Of a DNA stretch of 64,000 nt, positions 34,275 to 41,315 are shown one piece after another. A model generated the notes under the pieces. That model did not search any database. It was not told where the DNA came from and saw only the letters and a program-made list of their open reading frames with translations. Numbering within the stretch: position 1 is the stretch's first letter; every line of letters starts with the position of its first letter. The stretch spans positions 1 to 64,000 of the forward strand of contig CAMSZT010000009.1 in the NCBI GenBank assembly GCA_947066815.1. The letters are read 5' to 3'. Position numbers and translations under genes: made by a program. The stretch is from an uncultured Lachnotalea sp. Its GTDB lineage: Bacteria; Bacillota; Clostridia; Lachnospirales; Lachnospiraceae.

Positions 34275-34850
34275 ATGGCGAAATTGATATTGGCTTCGGC
34301 CTCTCCGAGAAGGAGGGAGATCCTGGCGCTCTCGGGGCTGCCATTCGAGGTGCGGGCCGGGAGCGGCGAGGAACAGGCCCATGGGACGGATCCGGAGGAG
34401 ATTGTGAAGGAGCTTTCCGCGGGAAAGGCGGCGGAGGCCCTTAAGGGGGCAGAGGACGGAGATATCGTGATCGGGGCGGACACGGTGGTATCGCTCTTTG
34501 GCGCCGTGCTTGGAAAGCCAAAGGATGAGGCGGATGCCCGTTCCATGCTGAGGAGGCTCCAGGGCAGGGCTCATCAGGTCTACACGGGAGTGACGGTCTG
34601 GAGAAAGGGGACAGGAAAGATTTGTACCTTTGCAGAGAGGACGACGGTCCATGTCGGGTCCATGAGCGACAGGGAGATCCGGGAGTACATAGAGACGGGA
34701 GAACCCATGGACAAGGCCGGGGCCTACGGCATCCAGGGACGGTTTGCCGTATACGTGCAGAGGATCGAGGGGGATTACCAGAATGTGGTGGGGCTTCCCC
34801 TGGCAAGGCTGTACGGGTATCTGAAGGAGTATAGGGAGGAACTGCAATGA
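34275..34850 (+). CDS. maf: Maf-like nucleoside triphosphate pyrophosphatase
   Basis: A 191-residue house-cleaning NTPase of the Maf family (dTTP/UTP or m7GTP pyrophosphatase). LILASASPRRREIL (residues ~4-17) forms the phosphate loop, and GADTVVSLFG holds the catalytic Asp. KPKDEADARSML and the PMDKAGAYGIQG motif are conserved. The ATG at 34275 gives the canonical N terminus; an earlier in-frame ATG at 34239 overlaps the kinase stop. It overlaps the HAD gene by four bases. Confidence 0.94.
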   Translation: MAKLILASASPRRREILALSGLPFEVRAGSGEEQAHGTDPEEIVKELSAGKAAEALKGAEDGDIVIGADTVVSLFGAVLGKPKDEADARSMLRRLQGRAHQVYTGVTVWRKGTGKICTFAERTTVHVGSMSDREIREYIETGEPMDKAGAYGIQGRFAVYVQRIEGDYQNVVGLPLARLYGYLKEYREELQ

Positions 34851-35647
34851 TCAGGCTGATCGTGACGGACATTGACGGAACACTGGTAAAGGACGGTTCC
34901 CGGACCCTTCCGGCGGAGCTCGTGGACACCATCGGGGCCCTGATGGACCGGGGAGTCCATTTTGTGGCGGCCAGCGGCCGTTCCCAGATCAGTACGCAGC
35001 GCCTGTTCGACCCTCTGAAGGAGCGGATCTGCTATGCCACCTGCAACGGGGCGCTGATGGGACGTTATCAGGAGCTGCTTTTTGCGGAGAGCCTGGAGCG
35101 GAAGCTTCTGAATGAGATCCTGGCGGATGTGCGCTCGGTGAAGGGCACGGTCCCCTTTCTCACCGGGGCGGGCATCATGTATGCCGATTCCGACGAGGAG
35201 GAGGTGATCCGCTGGCTGCGGGAAGGCTATCAGGAGGATATCGTCCAGGTGGAGGATATGAGCCTCATGCCGGATGAATTTGTGAAGCTGAGCGTCTACG
35301 ACAAAAAGCACCGGTCCGGGGAAACCTTCCTCTCCTTCTGTGAAAAGTGGAAGGGCGTGGTGTCCCTCAGCACGGCGGGGGCCATGTGGCTGGATATCTA
35401 TAAGCTGGGCGTCAATAAGGGAACGGCCCTGCGCTGGTTCCAGAAGTTTTTCGGCGTGACCGGGGAAGAGACGCTGGCCCTGGGCGACCAGCAGAATGAT
35501 GTGGAAATGTTAAAGGCGGCCCGTCACAGCTATGCGGTGGGCAATGCTATCCCGGAGGCAAAGAGGGCGGCGCGGTATGTGACGGAGTCTTGCGAGGACG
35601 GAGGGGCCCTGAAGGTGTTCCGCTCGCTTTTGGAAGAGAAATGGTAG
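34847..35647 (+). CDS. Cof-type HAD-IIB sugar-phosphate/flavin phosphatase
   Basis: A 266-residue HAD phosphatase with an alpha/beta cap. Motif I is VTDIDGTLVKDG (residues ~5-16), motif II VAASGRSQ, and motifs III/IV are NKGTALRWF and ALGDQQNDVEML. These enzymes dephosphorylate sugar phosphates, FMN or PLP. Its place next to a B6 kinase makes PLP a possible substrate, but this is inference. It is translationally coupled to maf. Confidence 0.92.
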   Translation: MIRLIVTDIDGTLVKDGSRTLPAELVDTIGALMDRGVHFVAASGRSQISTQRLFDPLKERICYATCNGALMGRYQELLFAESLERKLLNEILADVRSVKGTVPFLTGAGIMYADSDEEEVIRWLREGYQEDIVQVEDMSLMPDEFVKLSVYDKKHRSGETFLSFCEKWKGVVSLSTAGAMWLDIYKLGVNKGTALRWFQKFFGVTGEETLALGDQQNDVEMLKAARHSYAVGNAIPEAKRAARYVTESCEDGGALKVFRSLLEEKW

Positions 35648-35721
35648 CGCAGATACTGATTTTTTGTTATGATCATGAAAAGCCCGGACCGGATCCGGAA
35701 AACAGGAGGAAGGGGATCGCG

Positions 35722-36753
35722 ATGAGAAAGACCGGAAGAAGGAGATCGGCATGGCTGCTCCTGGCGGCACTGACGTGCCTGGCTGTGTTCCTTGCAGGCT
35801 GCGGAAAAAAGGAAAAGGCACTTTCTGAGATAAAGTTTGAGGACGGGGAGCTGTTCCGGCTGGACGGGGCAGTCTGTACCAGGCCGGAAGCCATGGTCTT
35901 TGTCCTGAGCCAGAAGAACCGGTATGAGGCCGGCTGCGGAGCCGGGATCTGGGATATGAAGGTGGGAGATGAGACCTTTGAAACGTATATGAAGGGGAAG
36001 CTGCTGGATTTTCTGGTAAAGATGAAGTGCATGGTGTCCATGGCCGAACAGTACGAGGTGGAGATCGGCGACGAGGACAGCAGGCGGATCTCCCAGGCGG
36101 CGGCCGTTTACCTGGAGGGCCTGCCGGATCCGATAAAAAAGGAGACCGGGATCGATAAAAAGACGGCGGAGACCGTGTTCCGGGAATATTATACCGCAAG
36201 CCTCCTGATGGAAAAGCTGACGGCCGATGTCTCCGCGGAGATCAGCGAGGATGAGGCGAGGGTGATCACCGTGCAGCAGATCTGTCTGGGCACGGCGGGA
36301 CTCTCCGGGGAGGAGAAGGAGCAGAAGCGCTTAAAGGCTCAGGAGCTTTTGGGAAAGGTGCAGGCGGGGGAGGATTTTGCGGCCCTTGCAAAGGAAAACA
36401 GTGAATCCGAGGTTTTTGAACAGGAGCTTGTGAGAGGGAAGGCGGACCAGGCCTTTGAGGATGCGGCTTTTGCCCTTAGCGTGGAAGAGGTGAGCCCGGT
36501 GGTGGAGACGGCGGATGGTTTTTATCTGATCCGCTGCGTCAACAATTACGATGCGGTGAAGACGGCTGAGAATAAGGAGGCGCTGGCAAAGAAACATAAG
36601 GCGGACCGGTTTTATGAGTATTATGACACCTTTGTGGAGCAGGTGACTGCTGTCTGCAATGAGAGCGCCTGGGAAGACATTGGTTACCGGGACGGCGGGG
36701 AGGCGTCGAAAACGGATTTTTATACCATCTACGGCCAGTACTTTCCTTCCTGA
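35722..36753 (+). CDS. PrsA/SurA-like peptidyl-prolyl isomerase lipoprotein
   Basis: A 343-residue predicted extracellular foldase. The signal peptide ends in the lipobox LAGC (about residue 30). A helical SurA_N-like part follows, then a parvulin domain (residues ~210-310) with VITVQQICL, FAALAKENSESE and SPVVETADGFYLIRCVN. The ATG at 35722 is set by AGGAGG upstream and by the signal peptide; the longer frame lacks both. Several family active-site residues are not obvious, so the isomerase may be weak or only a chaperone. A strong terminator ends the unit. Confidence 0.88.
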   Translation: MRKTGRRRSAWLLLAALTCLAVFLAGCGKKEKALSEIKFEDGELFRLDGAVCTRPEAMVFVLSQKNRYEAGCGAGIWDMKVGDETFETYMKGKLLDFLVKMKCMVSMAEQYEVEIGDEDSRRISQAAAVYLEGLPDPIKKETGIDKKTAETVFREYYTASLLMEKLTADVSAEISEDEARVITVQQICLGTAGLSGEEKEQKRLKAQELLGKVQAGEDFAALAKENSESEVFEQELVRGKADQAFEDAAFALSVEEVSPVVETADGFYLIRCVNNYDAVKTAENKEALAKKHKADRFYEYYDTFVEQVTAVCNESAWEDIGYRDGGEASKTDFYTIYGQYFPS

Positions 36754-36767
36754 GACGGATTCGGCAG

Positions 36768-36813
36768 AAAAAGGCAGACCGCCGCGCATGGAGCGCGGCG
36801 GCCTGCCTTTTCC
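36768..36813. terminator. Strong bidirectional terminator
   Basis: AAAAAGGCAG-CCGCCGCGC (36768-36787) pairs with GCGCGGCGG-CTGCCTTTT around ATGGA. Long GC stem, A tract before and T tract after. It closes the long run ending in the foldase gene. Confidence 0.9.
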
Positions 36814-36849
36814 TTACATTACGCCGGATCGCACAGGGCGACAGGCTTC

Positions 36850-36886
36850 TTAGGGAAACGGTGATCCGATCAGCGTTTCCTTAGCA
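36850..36886. repeat. 37-bp palindromic dispersed repeat, copy 1
   Basis: The unit runs TTAGGGAAACGG, TGATCCGATCA, GCGTTTCCTTAGCA. GGAAACG pairs with CGTTTCC and TGAT with ATCA. The same 37 bases occur at 43495-43531 with two differences. Here it supplies the stop codon and probable 3' hairpin of the Cys-rich gene. Confidence 0.75.
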
Positions 36887-37102
36887 GCTGCCGCAGAGGC
36901 AGGAGAGGAGCAGGATCCAGATCAGACATCCGCATCCGTCGCCGTTCCCGAAGCTGCCCAGGCCGCATCCGCATCCGTCACCGCCGCCGAAGCCGTTTCC
37001 GCAGACGCAGAGGATCAGTAACAGGAATAAGATGTTGTTTCCGCCGAAGCCGTTTCCGCAGCCAGTCGAACATCCACAGTTTGTTGCAGCCAAATCACTC
37101 AT
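36881..37102 (-). CDS. Small Cys/Gly-rich protein ('chorion-like high-cysteine' type)
   Basis: A 73-residue protein with 12 cysteines, many as CGC or CxC, plus Gly/Phe-rich GNGFGGG repeats and two hydrophobic patches (ILFLLLILCVC and CLIWILLLSCLC). The ATG at 37102 is chosen because GGAGG lies about eight bases upstream (minus strand); an in-frame TTG at 37117 overlaps that SD. Such proteins are often annotated 'chorion class high-cysteine' in Lachnospiraceae; function is unknown. A spore-coat or envelope role is a guess from composition. The stop codon lies in the palindromic repeat. Confidence 0.7.
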   Translation of the reverse strand: MSDLAATNCGCSTGCGNGFGGNNILFLLLILCVCGNGFGGGDGCGCGLGSFGNGDGCGCLIWILLLSCLCGSC

Positions 37103-37219
37103 GGGGTAATCCTCCAAAGATTGTTTACATTATAAGATATGTAGGGGGGCTTGCCCTTGTTTCCTGATTCTGGAAAAAATCCTTCGGTTTAATTTTGTTA
37201 AGCGTATGGAGAGAAATAC

Positions 37220-37248
37220 TTGAAAAAAATAAGCGGGGGACGTATAAT
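37220..37248 (+). promoter_or_regulatory. Sigma-A promoter of the Lrp-DUF5662 pair
   Basis: TTGAAA (37220-37225), 17 bases, TATAAT (37243-37248); 32 bases before the ATG of the Lrp-type regulator. Confidence 0.8.
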
Positions 37249-37280
37249 AAGGGGGAATCAAACAGGGGGTATCAAGAAAA

Positions 37281-37805
37281 ATGATGGATCACATCGACAG
37301 ACAGATCGTCAGCATCCTGCAGAAAAATGCCAGGACGCCCTTGAAGGTCATTGCGGAGAAAGCGTATCTTTCCTCGCCGGCGGTGTCGGCCAGGATCGAG
37401 CGGCTGGAGAAGGCGGGGATCATCAAAGGCTACAGCGCCCAGGTGAACGTGGAGCGTCTTGGTTACCATATCATGGCCTTTATCAATCTGGAGGTACAGC
37501 CGAAACAGAAGAACCAGTTTTATCCCTTTATCGAATCCTGTCCCAACGTGCTGGAATGCAACTGCGTGACCGGCCAGTTTTCCATGCTGATCAAGGTGGC
37601 CTTCCAGAGCACCGTGGAGCTGGATCAGTTCATCGGCAGACTCCAGGATTACGGGAGGACCAGCACGCAGATCGTATTTTCCACTCCTGTGGGGCCCAGA
37701 GGGATCCGGCTCCTCGGAAACGGGGAGGGGCCGGAGGAAAAGGAAGAACGCAGGGGGAAGGAGTTCCATGGGGGAAAAGAAACGCACGGAGGGAAAGTGG
37801 GATGA
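37281..37805 (+). CDS. Lrp/AsnC-family transcriptional regulator
   Basis: A 174-residue regulator. The N-terminal HTH is HIDRQIVSILQKNARTPLKVIAEKAYLSSPAVSARIERLEKAGIIKGY (residues ~4-50, quoted in separate motifs: DRQIVSILQKNAR and SSPAVSARIERL). The RAM ligand domain follows (AFINLEVQPK, VLECNCVTGQFSMLIKV). Residues ~148-174 are an unusual hydrophilic tail rich in Glu, Lys, Gly and His. The Lrp family senses amino acids. Its stop overlaps the DUF5662 start (ATGA), so the two are co-translated. Confidence 0.92.
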   Translation: MMDHIDRQIVSILQKNARTPLKVIAEKAYLSSPAVSARIERLEKAGIIKGYSAQVNVERLGYHIMAFINLEVQPKQKNQFYPFIESCPNVLECNCVTGQFSMLIKVAFQSTVELDQFIGRLQDYGRTSTQIVFSTPVGPRGIRLLGNGEGPEEKEERRGKEFHGGKETHGGKVG

Positions 37806-38353
37806 AAGCCTGGGAGCATTTGAAGACGATTGATCATCACAAAGGGGAAGTCATGAGGAACTGCTTCCGGGTGGGGATGTACAGGCAGGGGCTTCTCCAT
37901 GACCTGTCCAAATACAACCCGAAGGAGTTTTTGGTGGGCTGCAAATATTATCAGGGGAACCGAAGTCCCAATGCGGCGGAGCGGGAGGAGCGGGGATATT
38001 CTTCCGCATGGCTCCACCACAAAGGCCGCAATAAGCATCATTTCGAGTACTGGATCGATGTGGATATGGACCGGGGCTTCGAGGTGGCAGGGATGCGGAT
38101 GCCAGTGAAATACGTCCTGGAGATGTTCATGGACCGGATCGCCGCTTCCAAGACCTATCAGAAGGAGAAATATACGGATGCCAGCCCCTTACAGTATTAC
38201 AACCGGACGAGGGATGTCATGGTCATCCATCCGAAGACCAGGAGACAGCTTGAGATCCTGCTTAAGATGCTGGCGAGGGACGGCGAGGAAGAAACCTTCC
38301 GCTATATCCGGGAGCATATCATAAGGAAACGGGGGTTCAGGGGCGGCAGGTGA
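37802..38353 (+). CDS. DUF5662-family protein
   Basis: A 183-residue protein with a His/Asp-rich core: HHKGEVMRNCF near the N terminus, LLHDLSKYNPKEF (about residues 32-44) and SAWLHHKGRNKHHFEYW (about 71-87). The spacing of H, HD and HH resembles a metal-binding HD-like phosphohydrolase site, but this is an inference. Family members are common in gut Firmicutes with no known function. It starts within the Lrp stop codon, so its expression follows that regulator. Confidence 0.8.
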   Translation: MKAWEHLKTIDHHKGEVMRNCFRVGMYRQGLLHDLSKYNPKEFLVGCKYYQGNRSPNAAEREERGYSSAWLHHKGRNKHHFEYWIDVDMDRGFEVAGMRMPVKYVLEMFMDRIAASKTYQKEKYTDASPLQYYNRTRDVMVIHPKTRRQLEILLKMLARDGEEETFRYIREHIIRKRGFRGGR

Positions 38354-38415
38354 GCGCTTCCGGAATCCGTTTACGGCAGTTTTCCGGCCTTTTACATCAT
38401 TTCCGCTTTTTTCCA

Positions 38416-38443
38416 TTGAAAAGGAGGGGATTTTTTGTAAAAT
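38416..38443 (+). promoter_or_regulatory. Promoter of the LytTR/GHKL two-component pair
   Basis: TTGAAA (38416-38421), 16 bases, TAAAAT (38438-38443); 23 bases before the ATG of the response regulator. Confidence 0.65.
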
Positions 38444-38466
38444 AGAAGGATACGGAGGACTCTGCC

Positions 38467-39171
38467 ATGATAAGAATAGCGATCTGCGACGACGAGACGG
38501 TCATGTGTGAGAAACTGAAGATGACCGTCTCTTCTATATTGGAAAAATGGAAAGAAAACTATCAGATCGTCTGCCATCCCTCCGCTGCCGGTCTCCTGTG
38601 GGGGCCCCTGGACTGCGATCTTTTATTTTTGGATATCCGGATGCCGGGGATCGACGGGATGAGGGCGGCGGGAGGGCTCAGGGAGCAGGGCTTTTCCGGG
38701 GAACTGATCTTTGTGACGGCTTTTTCGGAATATATGCCGGACGCCTTTGAGGTGGAGGCGGCGGATTATCTGGAAAAGCCTGTGGACAGGGAGCGCCTGG
38801 AGCGGACCTTAAAGCGGGTTCTGCAAAGGCTCCGCAGAGACCGGGAGGAGAGCTTTTGCATCCGCACGGCAAACTGGTGCCGGACGATCCCCTTCGGAGA
38901 GATCTATTACTGCGAAGTCATCAACCGGAAGATCTTCGTCCACACGAAACAGGGCGTGATCGATTACTATGGAAGAATGAAGGAGGCGGAAGCCCAGGCC
39001 TTTCCCCGGCTGGTCCGGTGCCATCGCAGCTATCTGGTAAACCCGCATTTTTTGCGGGAGTATACCGGAGGAGAGATCCGGATGGAAAACGGGGAGCGGA
39101 TCCCCGTGTCGAAAAATTACCGGCAGGCTTTTCTGGAGCGGATGCTTGCCTGGATGGAGGGGGAGGAATAG
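38467..39171 (+). CDS. LytTR-family response regulator
   Basis: A 234-residue regulator. The receiver domain (1-120) has IAICDDE near the N terminus, the phospho-acceptor Asp in LLFLDIRMPGIDGM (about residue 59) and the conserved Lys in DYLEKPVD. The C-terminal LytTR DNA-binding domain (~135-230) has FGEIYYCEVINRKIFVHT and FPRLVRCHRSYLVNPHFL. These regulators bind direct repeats and often control peptides, autolysins or bacteriocins. The kinase follows three bases after its stop. No agrB/agrD-like genes are adjacent. Confidence 0.94.
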   Translation: MIRIAICDDETVMCEKLKMTVSSILEKWKENYQIVCHPSAAGLLWGPLDCDLLFLDIRMPGIDGMRAAGGLREQGFSGELIFVTAFSEYMPDAFEVEAADYLEKPVDRERLERTLKRVLQRLRRDREESFCIRTANWCRTIPFGEIYYCEVINRKIFVHTKQGVIDYYGRMKEAEAQAFPRLVRCHRSYLVNPHFLREYTGGEIRMENGERIPVSKNYRQAFLERMLAWMEGEE

Positions 39172-39173
39172 AG

Positions 39174-40526
39174 ATGGATCGGGGATATTTTGACGTTTCC
39201 GATATCAGTTATTATTTCCGGTGGAGCATCGCCCTGCCGAGCCTGCTTTACCTGCTTTTTCTTCCTTATATCCTGTTTTATTTTTTCTGTCGCTTCTGCG
39301 GTCTGCCGCACCGGCCGCGGCAGGGACTGGGGTATGCGGTATTGGCTGCGGGACTTAGGATCTTTGAGGACTGGATCGGGCTTTTCGGGGGCGCGGCCCT
39401 CATCCTGGAGACGGCGCTCCTGGCGGTCTGCGGAATGGCAGTTTTAAAAAGAGACCGGCGGGAATCCTGGATGACGGCGCTCCTTCTGCGGTCTGTGTTC
39501 GGGGTCATCGACGGAATTGTCTGCTGGATGGATTATCAGGTTTTCCTTCCTCTGGTGATCCGGTGGGAGAATCTTGCCCTCTTTGCCGACACTCTGCGGG
39601 AATTGGGGAAGGTCCTGCTGGTCATCGGCTTCCTGACGCTGATCCTCCGGCACTTTTATCGGAACGAGGAGGGGATTTTGCGGGAACAGCTTTTGGCCCT
39701 TATCGTGCCGCTCTTTTTCATCGCGTTTGTGGAACGGGTCCTGCAGGAAGCATTCTACAGCGGCGCTATTCTGGTGGATACGGCCGCCTGGACAGTGTCC
39801 ACGGAGATCAAGGTCAGCCATGGGGATAACCTGGCCCTGCAGCTTTTGGCCGGCGCCTGCCTGCCGGCAGTCCTTCTGATCTACCAGAGATTTGTCCGAG
39901 TGCAGCATGCCGAGAAGCGCCTGCTTTATCTTTCCAGCCAGGAGGCGGAGCAGAGACGGTATATGGAGGAGGCGGTCCTGCGGGAAAAACGGACGATGGC
40001 CTTCCGCCACGACCTTAAGAACCATCTGTCGGTGCTCAGGGAACTTTTGCGGACGGGGCAGGAGGAGAGGGCCTGCAGGTACCTGGACCAGCTGGGGGAG
40101 GCAGCAGAGGGGCTTTCCTGCGGTATCCGGACGGGAAATGCGGCGGTGGACGTGCTGCTTGGGAGCAAATGCAGCGTCGCCGGGCAGAAGGGGATCCGGG
40201 TTTCCTGTGATCTGGTTGTCCCACAGGAGGGGGGCCTCAAGGAGATCGACTGGTGCATCCTCATTTCCAATGCCTTTGACAATGCGATCCGGGCCTGCGA
40301 GGCGGCCCCGCCGGAAAGGAGATATCTGCGGCTGTCGGGGAAGCGGAAAGGAAATCTCTACCTGCTCCTGATGGAAAACAGCTGCGATGAAAATTTAAAG
40401 GCGCCGCCGCCGGAGGGGATCGGCCTTTCCAACATCCGGGCTGTGCTGGAATCCGCATCGGGGACCTTGGAAAAGACGGTTTCGGAGGGGGTCTATAAAT
40501 TAAAGCTGCTGTTTTTGCTCCGGTAA
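39174..40526 (+). CDS. GHKL sensor histidine kinase (AgrC-like)
   Basis: A 450-residue kinase. The N-terminal ~240 residues hold about six transmembrane helices (SIALPSLLYLLFLPYILFYFF, ALILETALLAVCGMAVL and others, quoted in part). The phospho-acceptor His lies in MAFRHDLKNHLSVLREL (about residue 282). The GHKL ATPase has the N box SNAFDNAIRAC and the G box GIGLSNI. The ATG at 39174 is set by the GGAGG tract upstream and lies just after the regulator. The multi-helix sensor resembles peptide-sensing AgrC kinases, but no cognate pheromone gene is visible. Confidence 0.92.
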   Translation: MDRGYFDVSDISYYFRWSIALPSLLYLLFLPYILFYFFCRFCGLPHRPRQGLGYAVLAAGLRIFEDWIGLFGGAALILETALLAVCGMAVLKRDRRESWMTALLLRSVFGVIDGIVCWMDYQVFLPLVIRWENLALFADTLRELGKVLLVIGFLTLILRHFYRNEEGILREQLLALIVPLFFIAFVERVLQEAFYSGAILVDTAAWTVSTEIKVSHGDNLALQLLAGACLPAVLLIYQRFVRVQHAEKRLLYLSSQEAEQRRYMEEAVLREKRTMAFRHDLKNHLSVLRELLRTGQEERACRYLDQLGEAAEGLSCGIRTGNAAVDVLLGSKCSVAGQKGIRVSCDLVVPQEGGLKEIDWCILISNAFDNAIRACEAAPPERRYLRLSGKRKGNLYLLLMENSCDENLKAPPPEGIGLSNIRAVLESASGTLEKTVSEGVYKLKLLFLLR

Positions 40527-40574
40527 AAATGCGGGCCGTTCGCAACAGGAAGAGGGCCCTTCACGTCAAAAGGC

Positions 40575-40751
40575 TCATGGGGAAGGAAAACAGGGCGACA
40601 GATAAAGTGTATCAAGTAGACAGATAATTGCGAAACTCGAGATCGCAGAGCAGATTCTGACGATATGTCCGTCCAGAGCCTGCAGCGCCAAACATTCCAA
40701 TGAGCCCATAAGCGCAGAAAACAGTCGGGTATGGACTCTCCTGTTTTCCAT
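40575..40751 (-). CDS. Possible 58-residue hydrophobic-tail peptide
   Basis: An ATG at 40751 follows AAAGGAGACC on the minus strand and opens a 58-codon frame. The N half is basic and polar (MENRRVHTRLF), the middle reads ALQALDGHIVRICS, and the C half is hydrophobic (ISSFAIICLLDTLYL), like a single membrane helix. Most of it lies in the MITE-like element, but the last ~10 codons run into flanking sequence. The LALQALDGHI part is shared with the degenerate module near 1 kb. It may be a real small protein, or only a chance frame. Confidence 0.35.
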   Translation of the reverse strand: MENRRVHTRLFSALMGSLECLALQALDGHIVRICSAISSFAIICLLDTLYLSPCFPSP

Positions 40752-40847
40752 GGTCTCCTTTCCATGGCGCAGAGGGCTTTTCCCGGAAATATCGCCGGAA
40801 TTTTTATCCAGGTCTGCGGATTTCGCAGTCATCTGTATCAAGTAAAC
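40608..40847. mobile_element. MITE-like element with terminal inverted repeats and flanking direct repeats
   Basis: TGTATCAAGTAGAC (40608-40621) and TGTATCAAGTAAAC (40834-40847) are 14-bp direct repeats with one difference. Between them, GATAATTGCGAAA (40623-40635) and TTTCGCAGTCATC (40821-40833) are inverted copies with 11 of 13 matches, and CGCAGA repeats inward on both sides. The enclosed ~212 bp contain the module also found near 1 kb. No transposase is encoded. This fits a non-autonomous insertion with target-site duplication. It fills most of the 340-base gap between the kinase and the FlxA-like gene. Confidence 0.55.
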
Positions 40848-40866
40848 GTCGAAAGGAGAGTTTTTT

Positions 40867-41199
40867 ATGAGTGTAAATCCGATCAGCGGCGGCCTTTCTC
40901 CGGCAGCAGGTCTGGGGGCCGGAGCGGCCCCCGCATCCGGCGGCGGAAGCGAGGCGAAGATTAAGGAATTGGAAAAGAAGCTTCTGACTCTTGAGGAGGA
41001 AAAGAAAAAGGCGGAGAACAGCCATGACGCCGAGAAGGTGAAGGAGCTGGAGGAGGAGATCCGAAAGGTAGAGAAGCAGCTGGAGGAGTTAAAACAGAAG
41101 GCCAAAAAGGAAGAGGAGAAAAAGGATGGGGAGGAGGGACAGGAAAGCCTGCCTCCCTCGGACGGGGTCACAGGACAGTATTTAAACACCTGGGCCTGA
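40867..41199 (+). CDS. FlxA-like coiled-coil protein
   Basis: A 110-residue protein. A Gly/Ala/Ser-rich N terminus (ISGGLSPAAGLGAGAAP) is followed by a long charged coiled coil (residues ~28-90, IKELEKKLLTLEEEKKKAE and KVKELEEEIRKVEKQLEEL) and a short tail ending YLNTWA. This is the pattern of FlxA-like proteins, first linked to flagellar regulons in E. coli; the clostridial role is unknown. AAAGGAGAG precedes the ATG. The element at 40.6 kb ends 20 bases upstream and may affect its promoter. It converges with a chemotaxis receptor. Confidence 0.75.
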   Translation: MSVNPISGGLSPAAGLGAGAAPASGGGSEAKIKELEKKLLTLEEEKKKAENSHDAEKVKELEEEIRKVEKQLEELKQKAKKEEEKKDGEEGQESLPPSDGVTGQYLNTWA

Positions 41200-41240
41200 C
41201 GCACTTCCGGCAGCAGATATTGGGAACGGCAAAAACACAG

Positions 41241-41274
41241 ATCCCCGTGGAGGCGAGACGGCTTCCACGGGGAT
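41241..41274. terminator. Hairpin between FlxA-like gene and chemotaxis receptor
   Basis: ATCCCCGTGGA (41241-41251) pairs exactly with TCCACGGGGAT (41264-41274). The T tract on the plus side is broken, so it may work weakly in one direction; the convergent position supports a terminator role. Confidence 0.6.
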
Positions 41275-41315
41275 GTTCATATATCCGTTTTTCTGTTCGT
41301 TTTTATGTATGAAAC

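Noticed and set aside
37220-37801. In-frame extension upstream of the DUF5662 gene
   Set aside because: It overlaps the real Lrp-type gene in another frame and the promoter at 37220; the DUF5662 start is the coupled ATG at 37802.
38467-40526. agr-type quorum system
   Set aside because: Regulator and kinase have the right architecture, but no agrB-like protease or agrD-like peptide gene lies nearby.
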